A stretch of DNA of 8,793 nt, from assembly GCA_030656435.1 (NCBI GenBank), contig JAUSOA010000117.1, positions 1 to 8,793 on the forward strand. The letters are read 5' to 3'. Positions within the stretch are counted from its first letter, which is position 1. Every line of letters starts with the position of its first letter. This DNA comes from Acholeplasmataceae bacterium. Its GTDB lineage: Bacteria; Bacillota_I; Bacilli_A; Acholeplasmatales; Acholeplasmataceae. This document shows, piece after piece, positions 1-5,790 of this stretch. The translations under genes were made by a program, and so were the position numbers. The notes beneath the pieces were generated by a model. That model searched no databases. It was not told the DNA's origin and saw only the letters and a program-made list of their open reading frames with translations.

Positions 1-419
1 AAACCCGCTCTTGCAGCAAGTGCTGCTACAGCTGCACCATAGTTTCCTGAGGTTGCCGCAATCACACCTTTAAATCCTAGTTTTTTTGCTTGATCAATTG
101 ATATTGCAGCGCGTCTAGCCTTGAAGGACCCACTTAAATTGCTTGCTTCATCCTTAACAAAGATGCGTGCACCATATCCAGGCTTTGCAAATTTTCTCGC
201 ATATGCACTTAATCTTTTCAGTTCTATTAAAGGAGTGTCTCCTATGTTATTTTCTTTTTGTATTTTTGAAACATCACTCAAGGTTAAGCCGGAATCGTTC
301 ATCATTTTTTCGTAGTCAAATCCAATTCCATTATCCTCATATTTTTCATAGTCAAGCTTGAGGGCTTGCTTCATGATTATTTGTTTTCTACTGATTACAT
401 CTAAGTAAGAGTTGCTCAT
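1..419 (-). CDS. ortB: 2-amino-4-ketopentanoate thiolase, beta (PLP) subunit OrtB, partial (C-terminus beyond left edge)
   Basis: This is the N-terminal 139 codons of a fold-type II PLP enzyme (threonine synthase/cysteine synthase-like); the rest lies beyond the left edge. With OrtA it forms the thiolase of anaerobic ornithine degradation, which cleaves 2-amino-4-ketopentanoate with CoA to D-alanine and acetyl-CoA. In my translation, residues 97-102 read GSFKAR, and Lys100 is the expected Schiff-base lysine. Residues 122-128 read ATSGNYG, the usual loop that grips the substrate carboxylate and PLP. A GDTPL motif at 60-64 is also typical of the fold. The ATG at 417-419 is chosen because it forms a 4-bp ATGA overlap with the ortA stop, a sign of translational coupling. 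The pairing with a roughly 100-residue OrtA just upstream makes OrtB far more likely than a generic threonine synthase. Confidence 0.9.
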   Translation of the reverse strand, partial: MSNSYLDVISRKQIIMKQALKLDYEKYEDNGIGFDYEKMMNDSGLTLSDVSKIQKENNIGDTPLIELKRLSAYARKFAKPGYGARIFVKDEASNLSGSFKARRAAISIDQAKKLGFKGVIAATSGNYGAAVAALAARAG

Positions 420-712
420 ATGAGATCCTCCGTTTCCGAAAGAATGATTTCTTTAATGTCCTCAATCGTTTGAACAAAATGACCAAAATCATGAGTAAAA
501 GAAGGCTCTACAGCAATTAAAATACCTGTTTCAATACGTTTTGTTGTTGTGATAATTTGAACAGTATCCCCAATTTGAGCAGAATTTAATAATTTTCCTT
601 TGATTCTCATTTCTAAAGGAACCTGCTTTGTGTCAGCAGGAAGATTGGTTGCCCGTTCACTTCTTGATAAAACCGATTTATAAATTTGTACAAATGTCAT
701 TTTCTCAACCAT
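416..712 (-). CDS. ortA: 2-amino-4-ketopentanoate thiolase, alpha subunit OrtA
   Basis: A 98-residue cytosolic protein with no membrane segment or signal peptide. Its size and its position directly before a PLP-dependent ortB match OrtA, the small subunit of the ornithine-pathway thiolase. The core (about residues 30-70) looks like a small beta-rich fold, with a stretch of threonines and isoleucines followed by an acidic C-terminus. I recognise the family from overall sequence and context, not from a catalytic motif. The ATG at 710-712 has a good Shine-Dalgarno, AAAGGAG at 719-725, six bases upstream. The stop overlaps the ortB start (ATGA). The gene has its own promoter and cre site upstream and is separated from ord by a terminator, so ortA heads its own transcription unit. 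Confidence 0.88.
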   Translation of the reverse strand: MVEKMTFVQIYKSVLSRSERATNLPADTKQVPLEMRIKGKLLNSAQIGDTVQIITTTKRIETGILIAVEPSFTHDFGHFVQTIEDIKEIILSETEDLI

Positions 713-718
713 TGTTTT

Positions 719-725
719 CTCCTTT
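719..725 (-). promoter_or_regulatory. Shine-Dalgarno of ortA
   Basis: On the minus strand this reads AAAGGAG, six bases before the ortA ATG. It fixes the ortA start, because no other start codon in the leader has a comparable site. Confidence 0.75.
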
Positions 726-750
726 AACCATAGAAAAAAGAATCATTTTC

Positions 751-764
751 TGAAAGCGCTTACT
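751..764 (-). promoter_or_regulatory. cre site (CcpA operator) over the ortAB start point
   Basis: On the plus strand the sequence is TGAAAGCGCTTACT. It fits the Bacillota catabolite-responsive element consensus TGWAARCGYTWNCW at every position and is nearly palindromic around the central CG. It begins about eight bases downstream of the predicted -10 box of the ortA promoter, so it would cover roughly +1 to +14. A cre in that position normally mediates repression by CcpA-HPr(Ser-P). The match is seen directly; repression of ornithine breakdown by preferred sugars is inference. Confidence 0.8.
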
Positions 765-771
765 TAACTAT

Positions 772-800
772 ATCATAACATTTTTACTCTATTTTGTATA
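772..800 (-). promoter_or_regulatory. Sigma-A type promoter of ortAB (extended -10)
   Basis: Reading the minus strand, the -10 is TATGAT at 777-772 (5 of 6 to consensus), preceded by TGT to make an extended -10 (TGnTATGAT). At a 17-bp spacing lies TATACA at 800-795 (4 of 6 to TTGACA). Transcription would start near 765, giving a leader of about 53 bases before ortA. The promoter lies between the ord terminator and the ortA start, as expected for a separate unit. Confidence 0.65.
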
Positions 801-809
801 TAGTACACA
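795..809 (-). promoter_or_regulatory. Imperfect palindrome overlapping the ortAB -35 box, possible operator
   Basis: The minus strand reads TGTGTACTATATACA. The half-sites TGTGTA and TATACA match at 5 of 6 positions as an inverted repeat with a 3-base centre, and the right half coincides with the proposed -35 hexamer. An operator for a local regulator is possible, but AT-rich palindromes of this length arise by chance. No regulator gene is in the window. Confidence 0.25.
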
Positions 810-822
810 TGCTAGAATAACC

Positions 823-855
823 AAAAAATAGGAAATCTAAAAGAAGATTTCCTAT
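823..855 (-). terminator. Rho-independent terminator after ord
   Basis: The sequence folds into an 11-bp stem: positions 828-838 pair with 845-855 around a six-base loop at 839-844. On the minus strand the stem is followed by a run of T (828-823). It begins only five bases after the ord stop codon. The T run is on the minus-strand side only, so it acts on ord transcription and separates the adenosyltransferase-ord unit from ortAB. Confidence 0.85.
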
Positions 856-860
856 GAATG

Positions 861-1904
861 TTATTTGTCAATTAAATCCCTCATATCCCCTAATATTGCA
901 CGAGGAACCGGTAGGTCTATCATTGTTTTTAAACCACTTTTCGCATTGATTGCATGTGGAATCATATTGACACACATTGCAATTGTTCCAATACCACCAT
1001 TTATTTCTGGAGTAATTGCCATATTAATATTTGGAGTACCTCTCAAATTGATGTAATCTCCTGTTTGAACGCCTTCACTTTCAGGCTCAATTTGTTGAGG
1101 ATGAATCATGTCAATAAAGACATCTCCATGTAAAATGCCTTGACCTGTCATGTTGATGCCCGCTAGTGTTCCTGCCTTCGCTTCACCGTAGGTGCTCTTA
1201 CGATCAATATTGGTAATGATAGGCTCCATTTGCTGCTTGAATCCTGTAAGTTTTACTCCAAGTGCATCAGAAATCATATGTATGCTTTCATTAAAGCCTA
1301 CATGGCCCGCAAGTGTTAGATCCATAATGCGCTTATGATATTCATTCAAACTAATACCAACACCTTGTTCATGCATGACAGTTGGACCGAAAGGAGAAAG
1401 TGAATTCACTCTCTTTGCTTCGATATGTTCGACATCAACCATGGTACCTGTGAGTGCAACTACAAGTAAATCCATAATAAAGCCCGGATTGATTCCAGTA
1501 CCTAAAACAGTCACATTAAAAGCCTTCGCTAGGTTATCTATTTGTTTAGCTAATTGGGGCTCTGATGCTTGTGGATATGCCATTTCTTCAGCTGTACTAA
1601 TGCAATTCATCTTATAGGATACAATTTTCTTAATTTTATCAAATGCACCTTTTACATAGGAGTCTGTACATAGTAAAACTACATCTGCAATCGTAGTCGA
1701 AAGCAGGTGATCGATATCAGAATTGATTTTAATTGATGGGTGATCTGATTTCATATTCAAAATTTCTAAGAAATCCTTGCCTACATAATCCTTATTTAAA
1801 TCACATATACCTGTAATTTCAACACCTTTTTTTAGGAGCAGCATTTGTGCCATTCCGCGACCCATCGCTCCAAATCCCCAAATAATTACTTTTATCTTAT
1901 CCAT
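861..1904 (-). CDS. ord: 2,4-diaminopentanoate dehydrogenase
   Basis: A 347-residue NAD(P)-dependent dehydrogenase of the ornithine fermentation pathway. It oxidatively deaminates 2,4-diaminopentanoate, the product of ornithine 4,5-aminomutase, to 2-amino-4-ketopentanoate, which OrtAB then cleaves. The N-terminal Rossmann fold is clear: a beta strand leads into GFGAMGRG (residues 10-17, GxGxxG), and an acidic residue follows at the end of the second strand (ICDLN, about 33-37). The C-terminal half is the dihydrodipicolinate-reductase-like catalytic and dimerisation region. Length and sequence character fit Ord. The ATG at 1902-1904 has an ideal AAGGAGG at 1909-1915. The gene starts 12 bp after the adenosyltransferase stop, so the two are probably co-transcribed, and it ends at a strong terminator. 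A lysine-type diamine substrate cannot be excluded from sequence, but the neighbouring ortAB support Ord. Confidence 0.88.
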   Translation of the reverse strand: MDKIKVIIWGFGAMGRGMAQMLLLKKGVEITGICDLNKDYVGKDFLEILNMKSDHPSIKINSDIDHLLSTTIADVVLLCTDSYVKGAFDKIKKIVSYKMNCISTAEEMAYPQASEPQLAKQIDNLAKAFNVTVLGTGINPGFIMDLLVVALTGTMVDVEHIEAKRVNSLSPFGPTVMHEQGVGISLNEYHKRIMDLTLAGHVGFNESIHMISDALGVKLTGFKQQMEPIITNIDRKSTYGEAKAGTLAGINMTGQGILHGDVFIDMIHPQQIEPESEGVQTGDYINLRGTPNINMAITPEINGGIGTIAMCVNMIPHAINAKSGLKTMIDLPVPRAILGDMRDLIDK

Positions 1905-1908
1905 AAAT

Positions 1909-1915
1909 CCTCCTT
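1909..1915 (-). promoter_or_regulatory. Consensus Shine-Dalgarno of ord
   Basis: The minus strand reads AAGGAGG four bases before the ATG of ord, in the 12-bp gap after the adenosyltransferase stop. It is the strongest ribosome binding site in the window and suggests ord is translated well independently of the upstream gene. Confidence 0.7.
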
Positions 1916-1916
1916 A

Positions 1917-2417
1917 CTATTGTACTTCATCAAAATATCTTGCAACGGTAAACAAATAATCAGATAGTCTATTAACGTATGCAAGTGTATGTATGTTGAG
2001 CTCTTGATTTGCTTCTAGTAATATAAGTTCTCTTTCCGCTCTTCTCACTGTAACTCTAGCGATATTTAGCCAAGATGCTGCTTTAGTTTGGTCTAGCTTA
2101 ATAAATTTAGTGAGAGGTTTTAAGAATGTGTCATAATGGTCAAGTCTTGACTCTAGCCATTCTACATTTCCAGGAAGTGTGATAAATTTAGACGGATCAT
2201 TTAAGGCAATCTCGTGACATATTGCAAAGAGATGTCCGTGAATTTGATCAATATCATCGATAACCTCAGCAACTCGCATATAGTGCTTTGACATGAGAAG
2301 AAATGCCATTGCTTCATCAAATGCACCATTTACAGAAATGTGTAAATCTGCTTTACTCACTCTTTTATTCATTAGATCTGTTTGTCCTAGGTCACCACGT
2401 TTTGTGTAAATCTTCAT
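1917..2417 (-). CDS. PduO-type cob(I)alamin adenosyltransferase (divergent)
   Basis: A 166-residue cytosolic enzyme predicted to transfer the adenosyl group of ATP to cob(I)alamin, giving adenosylcobalamin, the cofactor of KamDE and of ornithine 4,5-aminomutase. The N-terminus carries the ATP-binding loop in altered form: YTKRGDLGQTDL (residues 4-15) keeps GDxGxT. The following segment NGAFDEAM (30-37) stands in for the usual YGTVDELN. The C-terminal signature is well kept: ASWLNIARVTVRRAERE (114-130), then YVNRLSDYLFTVARYF (147-162). The protein is slightly shorter than typical PduO/ATR proteins (about 180-190 residues) and is divergent in the first 50 residues. Spacing to ord is 12 bp. A good SD, AAGGGAG, precedes the ATG, and the gene has its own promoter after kamE. 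CobA- and EutT-type adenosyltransferases are unrelated in sequence, so those assignments are excluded. Confidence 0.87.
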   Translation of the reverse strand: MKIYTKRGDLGQTDLMNKRVSKADLHISVNGAFDEAMAFLLMSKHYMRVAEVIDDIDQIHGHLFAICHEIALNDPSKFITLPGNVEWLESRLDHYDTFLKPLTKFIKLDQTKAASWLNIARVTVRRAERELILLEANQELNIHTLAYVNRLSDYLFTVARYFDEVQ

Positions 2418-2462
2418 ATAATTCTCCCTTTGATGATTGAATTTTTGTATCTTCTTAAATCT

Positions 2463-2471
2463 ATTATACCA
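2463..2471 (-). promoter_or_regulatory. Extended -10 promoter upstream of the adenosyltransferase gene
   Basis: In the 75-bp gap after kamE the minus strand reads TGGTATAAT: a perfect TATAAT at 2468-2463 preceded by TG one base upstream. No convincing -35 hexamer lies 16-18 bases further up, which an extended -10 can tolerate. The start point would be near 2456, about 39 bases before the adenosyltransferase ATG. No terminator hairpin is visible in the gap, so read-through from the kam operon probably adds to expression. Confidence 0.5.
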
Positions 2472-2492
2472 TATTCTCTATCGTCATTTGGC

Positions 2493-3248
2493 TCACTTCT
2501 TAGACTTTACACCTTTGTCTTTGAGTGATTGAACAGCAAAGCTTGCAACATCAAATGCGTATTTTTTAGGACCAAAACCAGCATCATATCCAAGTTCTTT
2601 GGCAAGACTATGGTTAATTCTAGGTCCTCCGATAATGACTATGAAATCTTTTCGTTTATTTTCAGCTTCCAATAACTCGATAAATTTAGTAAGATTTTCA
2701 ATATGAACATCCTTTTGAGTGACAGTTTGACTGATTAAGATAACATCAGCATGATGAAATATTGCCTTTTCAAGAAGAATTTCATTATCTATTTGCCCAC
2801 CTAAATTGATTGCGTGAATGCCCTTATATCTTTCTAAACCGTAGTTTCCATTGTAGCCTTTCATATTCATGATGGCATCAATTCCTACAGTATGTGCATC
2901 AGTCCCAGTAGATGCACCAATAAAGACTAGGGGTTCGGAAAAGTTTTGATCAATATAATCTTCTATTTCTTCCTTACTCATCGATTTTGATTCAACCTCA
3001 TCAACGTGAAGGTTAGCAATATCAACTTGATGTTCTGCAGTACCATAAACGATATAAAAGCTAAAATGCTCTGATAAAGCTGCTGCATGAACGACTGAAG
3101 GATTAGGAATTCCCATTTGAAGTGCTATTTTTTTAGCTGCTTCTTCACCAATTGCATTGCATGGAATAGGCAAAGAAAAGCTGAGTTGAATTTTTCCATC
3201 ATTTAAAGTGTCACCATAAGGTCTAATCCAATTTGATTTATTTCCCAT
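2493..3248 (-). CDS. kamE: Lysine (beta-lysine) 5,6-aminomutase, beta subunit KamE
   Basis: The B12-binding subunit of the adenosylcobalamin- and PLP-dependent aminomutase that converts L-beta-lysine to 3,5-diaminohexanoate (and D-lysine to 2,5-diaminohexanoate). From the ATG chosen here it has 251 residues. An N-terminal dimerisation part (about 1-85) is followed by a Rossmann-like cobalamin domain with DAHTVG (117-122, DxHxxG), where His119 is the lower cobalt ligand. Lys130, 11 residues later in NMKG, is the lysine that holds PLP in the open state; the His-to-Lys spacing equals that of the Clostridium sticklandii enzyme (His133/Lys144). A GG(P) loop near 207-209 closes around the cofactor tail. 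A GTG three codons upstream (3255-3257) extends the frame but lies inside the Shine-Dalgarno, so the ATG at 3246-3248 is preferred. The start overlaps the end of kamD by 11 bp. Confidence 0.95.
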   Translation of the reverse strand: MGNKSNWIRPYGDTLNDGKIQLSFSLPIPCNAIGEEAAKKIALQMGIPNPSVVHAAALSEHFSFYIVYGTAEHQVDIANLHVDEVESKSMSKEEIEDYIDQNFSEPLVFIGASTGTDAHTVGIDAIMNMKGYNGNYGLERYKGIHAINLGGQIDNEILLEKAIFHHADVILISQTVTQKDVHIENLTKFIELLEAENKRKDFIVIIGGPRINHSLAKELGYDAGFGPKKYAFDVASFAVQSLKDKGVKSKK

Positions 3249-4809
3249 GATGCTCACCCTTTAATCTTTCTATCAATATATCTAGAATAGGATTTTGGTA
3301 ATCTGCATGTTTTTCGTATACTCCAGATAATCCTTTTCCACCATTTTCATGTCTTGATATTTCAGCGAATACTCCCTTTTCAAGCGATTTAAACATACCA
3401 TCCTTCTTTATTTGCTCTAAAAGTTCGTGAGCAGAATTTAATACATACTGTGCACGTTTAACGATTTTCCCTTCAGGATTGAAGGTGATTTCATCACCAA
3501 AATCCTTAAAGGCTTTTTCAATGTATGCTGCGTTATCTAAGGCAATTGCTCTATCACTCATAAAAGGCGTGTGGATTGCTTCAGTCATCATACCTAGCAG
3601 ATGAATCGATTGTTTAGAGGTAACTGCAGTGATATTGAATAGTGCATTTTGGATGGTTCCCTTAAATATATCTCCTGTCATATGCTTAGTTGGTGGCATA
3701 TATTTTAAAGGTGAATTTGGAAAAATCTCTCTTGACATTTCTGCTTGAGCTAACTCATACAAAAAACTGTTCTCCATTTCTGGGCTAATCTCATAGGCAT
3801 GACCTAAACCCATAAGGGATTCATGCATATAAGCATTTTTTGCAAATTGCTCATTGATGAATTGAGATGCTAAAACAGTATGTGCATGCTCAAAGGCATC
3901 GGAGGTCGTTAAATAGTTATCTTCACCTGTATTGATGATGATATCCGCATAGGATGATAAAACCCTTGAGAAATATTGATCAACAAATGTGCGTTTCATA
4001 TTGATGTCTCTAAAAATGATTCCATATAAAGAGTCGTTAAGCATCATGTCTAATCGTTCAATCGCTCCCATAGCTACAATTTCAGGCATACATAAGCCAG
4101 ATGCATAATTCACTAATTTAATATATCTGCCTTCCTCTAAAGAGACCTCATCTAAAGCCTTTCTCATGAGCCTAAAGTTTTCTTGTGTCGCATAGGTTCC
4201 ACCGAATCCTTCAGTGGTTGCACCAAATGGAACATAGTCTAATAAGGATTGTCCAGTTGAACGAATCACTGCAATAATATCAGCACCTTTTTTAGCAGCA
4301 GAAATTGCTTGCTTGATATCCTCATAAATATTTCCTGTAGCAACAATGACGTATTTACTAGGAGTCATCTTTTTAGGTGATTGTTCGATAAAGTTTTTTC
4401 TTTCTATTTTCATTTGATCTATTCTAGTCAAGGACTTATAGATAAACGGTAGTATATCGCTTAAATAAGGGCTTTTCTCTAAAGATGAGTACTTAGATAA
4501 GTCAATTGATTTACTAGAAACTGCAATTGCAATTTCCTGTGGCGAAAGACCAAATTCTTTAACTGCATAGGAAAGATAATGACAAACTCCTTTGGAGATA
4601 TCACATTCATTTGCAATGTAATCGGATAGAATATTGACAAGTGGTATCGCATACTCATTTGCTCCATCTATTCCAAGCAATCTTAAAATAGAGCGCTCGA
4701 CAGAAATAGTCGTATGCCAATCTATCATTTTTTGCATATCTGCTGCAATCTTTTTTGCAGTTTTTCTACAGGATTCAATTGTTTCTTTGTTTAAATTTAA
4801 TTTTGACAT
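3238..4809 (-). CDS. kamD: Lysine (beta-lysine) 5,6-aminomutase, alpha subunit KamD
   Basis: The 523-residue TIM-barrel subunit that, with KamE, shifts the terminal amino group of beta-lysine or D-lysine by a radical mechanism started from adenosylcobalamin. Length is close to the Clostridium sticklandii subunit (about 516). The residues I recall as PLP ligands in that structure (Arg184, Ser189, Ser238, Tyr263) are all present with a constant offset of one: Arg183 and Ser188 in RSTGQS, Ser237 in YASG, and Tyr262 in SLYG. The barrel is followed by a C-terminal helical region (about 420-523). The ATG at 4807-4809 follows the kamB stop by 3 bp, with a modest SD (GGAG, about eight bases upstream). 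The gene ends overlapping kamE. The ornithine 4,5-aminomutase large subunit OraE is a distant relative with a different, fused domain layout, so KamD is favoured. Confidence 0.95.
   Translation of the reverse strand: MSKLNLNKETIESCRKTAKKIAADMQKMIDWHTTISVERSILRLLGIDGANEYAIPLVNILSDYIANECDISKGVCHYLSYAVKEFGLSPQEIAIAVSSKSIDLSKYSSLEKSPYLSDILPFIYKSLTRIDQMKIERKNFIEQSPKKMTPSKYVIVATGNIYEDIKQAISAAKKGADIIAVIRSTGQSLLDYVPFGATTEGFGGTYATQENFRLMRKALDEVSLEEGRYIKLVNYASGLCMPEIVAMGAIERLDMMLNDSLYGIIFRDINMKRTFVDQYFSRVLSSYADIIINTGEDNYLTTSDAFEHAHTVLASQFINEQFAKNAYMHESLMGLGHAYEISPEMENSFLYELAQAEMSREIFPNSPLKYMPPTKHMTGDIFKGTIQNALFNITAVTSKQSIHLLGMMTEAIHTPFMSDRAIALDNAAYIEKAFKDFGDEITFNPEGKIVKRAQYVLNSAHELLEQIKKDGMFKSLEKGVFAEISRHENGGKGLSGVYEKHADYQNPILDILIERLKGEHHGK
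3254..3262 (-). promoter_or_regulatory. Shine-Dalgarno that decides the kamE start
   Basis: The minus strand reads AAAGGGTGA, five bases before the ATG at 3248-3246. The alternative GTG start at 3257-3255 is embedded in this site and would have no spacing at all, so the ATG is the likely start. The site lies within the last codons of kamD, suggesting coupled translation of the two subunits. Confidence 0.6.
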
Positions 4810-4812
4810 TGT

Positions 4813-5790
4813 TTACTCCATATTCATGACATTAAAAACTGGAACATTAAGAACCTTCTCAATGCTTTCTAAAAATAACTTTGCATCATAGTGATGCCCA
4901 ATTGGACTCCAAGGGTTGATTGTAACCAATAGGAGTGGAGTTTTAGTGATAACCTCCATGTTGATTCCAAGCTTTTCAATATAGTCAAAATAATGATCCT
5001 TAAATAATAGTTTGGTTGGATCATCACAAATTAAAGTGAAGTCTCTTAACTCATATTGAATAAAGAAATCGATCATCTTCTCGGTGACAGCACCCTTGAT
5101 ATAGATATAGGAAATGCTATCTAATATTTGACTAGTTACTACCTTGAATGTATTAATATCCTTTTCCATAAGGGAAAAATGCTGAGTTTTTGTATGTACG
5201 ATTAAGGATTCAAGAGGAACGACTTCTATATCTTTTGATTTGCTTAAATTAAACGATTCCACAACATGCTTGGTCTGTCTAATGGTTTTTTCCATATCAG
5301 ATGAATAAGCTGCACCTGTTGCTAAAACAATAGCATCTAGTGAATCTATACTTGCAAATGTCATTCTATTGAATGCACCATCTACGATTATTTTATCTAC
5401 ATAGGGTTTCAAAAGTAAAAGCAACTCATGCAAATCATGATTGGTGGTAGGACCTGCTATCACCATGGTGCCCTGACTTAAAATACGAATGATGTATACA
5501 TATCCTAAGGCGGTTTGCATCTTTGTCTTTTCAATGACCTCATACTTCACATTTGAAGATTCAAGGCATGAAAAAGCAGTCGCAACAATCATCTTCGGCT
5601 TGACAACTATCTTTGGTTTAGGTAGAAAATTGACCTGATCTAAGTCTTCTCCATCTAAGCCGATGCTGGTTAACCCCAGTGTAATATCACTATAGATTTC
5701 GATGACTTTATTCAAAGTTGTTGTTTTACCTGTATTTTTAGATAAGCCAATAATCCCTAGTGTATTGCAATGATCAATAATTTTTCTCAC
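4813..5790 (-). CDS. kamB: KamB-like P-loop protein, probable lysine 5,6-aminomutase maintenance/reactivation subunit
   Basis: A 325-residue cytosolic protein with a P-loop near the N-terminus: IIGLSKNTGKTTT (residues 13-25), with Lys22 and Thr23 as nucleotide contacts. The loop resembles the MobB-like form GxKNSGKTT more than a classical GxxxxGKT, since the first glycine is shifted by one. A hydrophobic strand ending in Asp at about 193-200 (KIIVDGAF) could serve as a Walker B-like element. Its position between kamA and the aminomutase genes matches kamB of Fusobacterium and Clostridium lysine clusters, which is annotated as part of a reactivation system together with the MutS-like KamC. The biochemical role is inferred; no activity can be read from the sequence. 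It starts at GTG (5788-5790) inside the end of kamA (17-bp overlap) with only a weak SD. No other start lies between the upstream in-frame stop and this codon. Confidence 0.72.
   Translation of the reverse strand: MRKIIDHCNTLGIIGLSKNTGKTTTLNKVIEIYSDITLGLTSIGLDGEDLDQVNFLPKPKIVVKPKMIVATAFSCLESSNVKYEVIEKTKMQTALGYVYIIRILSQGTMVIAGPTTNHDLHELLLLLKPYVDKIIVDGAFNRMTFASIDSLDAIVLATGAAYSSDMEKTIRQTKHVVESFNLSKSKDIEVVPLESLIVHTKTQHFSLMEKDINTFKVVTSQILDSISYIYIKGAVTEKMIDFFIQYELRDFTLICDDPTKLLFKDHYFDYIEKLGINMEVITKTPLLLVTINPWSPIGHHYDAKLFLESIEKVLNVPVFNVMNME

Noticed and set aside
121..361. Two overlapping plus-strand open frames of 64 codons each.
   Set aside because: They lie antisense to the well-supported ortB fragment, and their translations show no recognisable family.
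1..419. The left-edge PLP enzyme as threonine synthase.
   Set aside because: It shares the fold and the catalytic lysine motif, but the 4-bp overlap with ortA and the nearby ord make OrtB the better call.
865..1617. Plus-strand open frames of 63 and 80 codons opposite ord.
   Set aside because: They are antisense to a full-length dehydrogenase gene. Their hydrophobic look comes from the complement of its codons.
2418..2492. A cobalamin riboswitch before the adenosyltransferase gene.
   Set aside because: The gap is only 75 bp, too short for a B12 riboswitch, and I see no B12-box-like sequence or large stem.
4479..4891. A minus-strand frame of 62 codons inside kamD and a plus-strand frame of 85 codons across the kamB-kamD junction.
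   Set aside because: Both are out of frame with, or opposite to, clearly real genes, and neither has family resemblance.
4813..5790. KamB as a MobB or ParA/MinD-type ATPase.
   Set aside because: The P-loop resembles MobB, but the rest of the protein does not. The ParA/MinD signature lysine (KGGxGK) is absent, and the kam gene context points to KamB.
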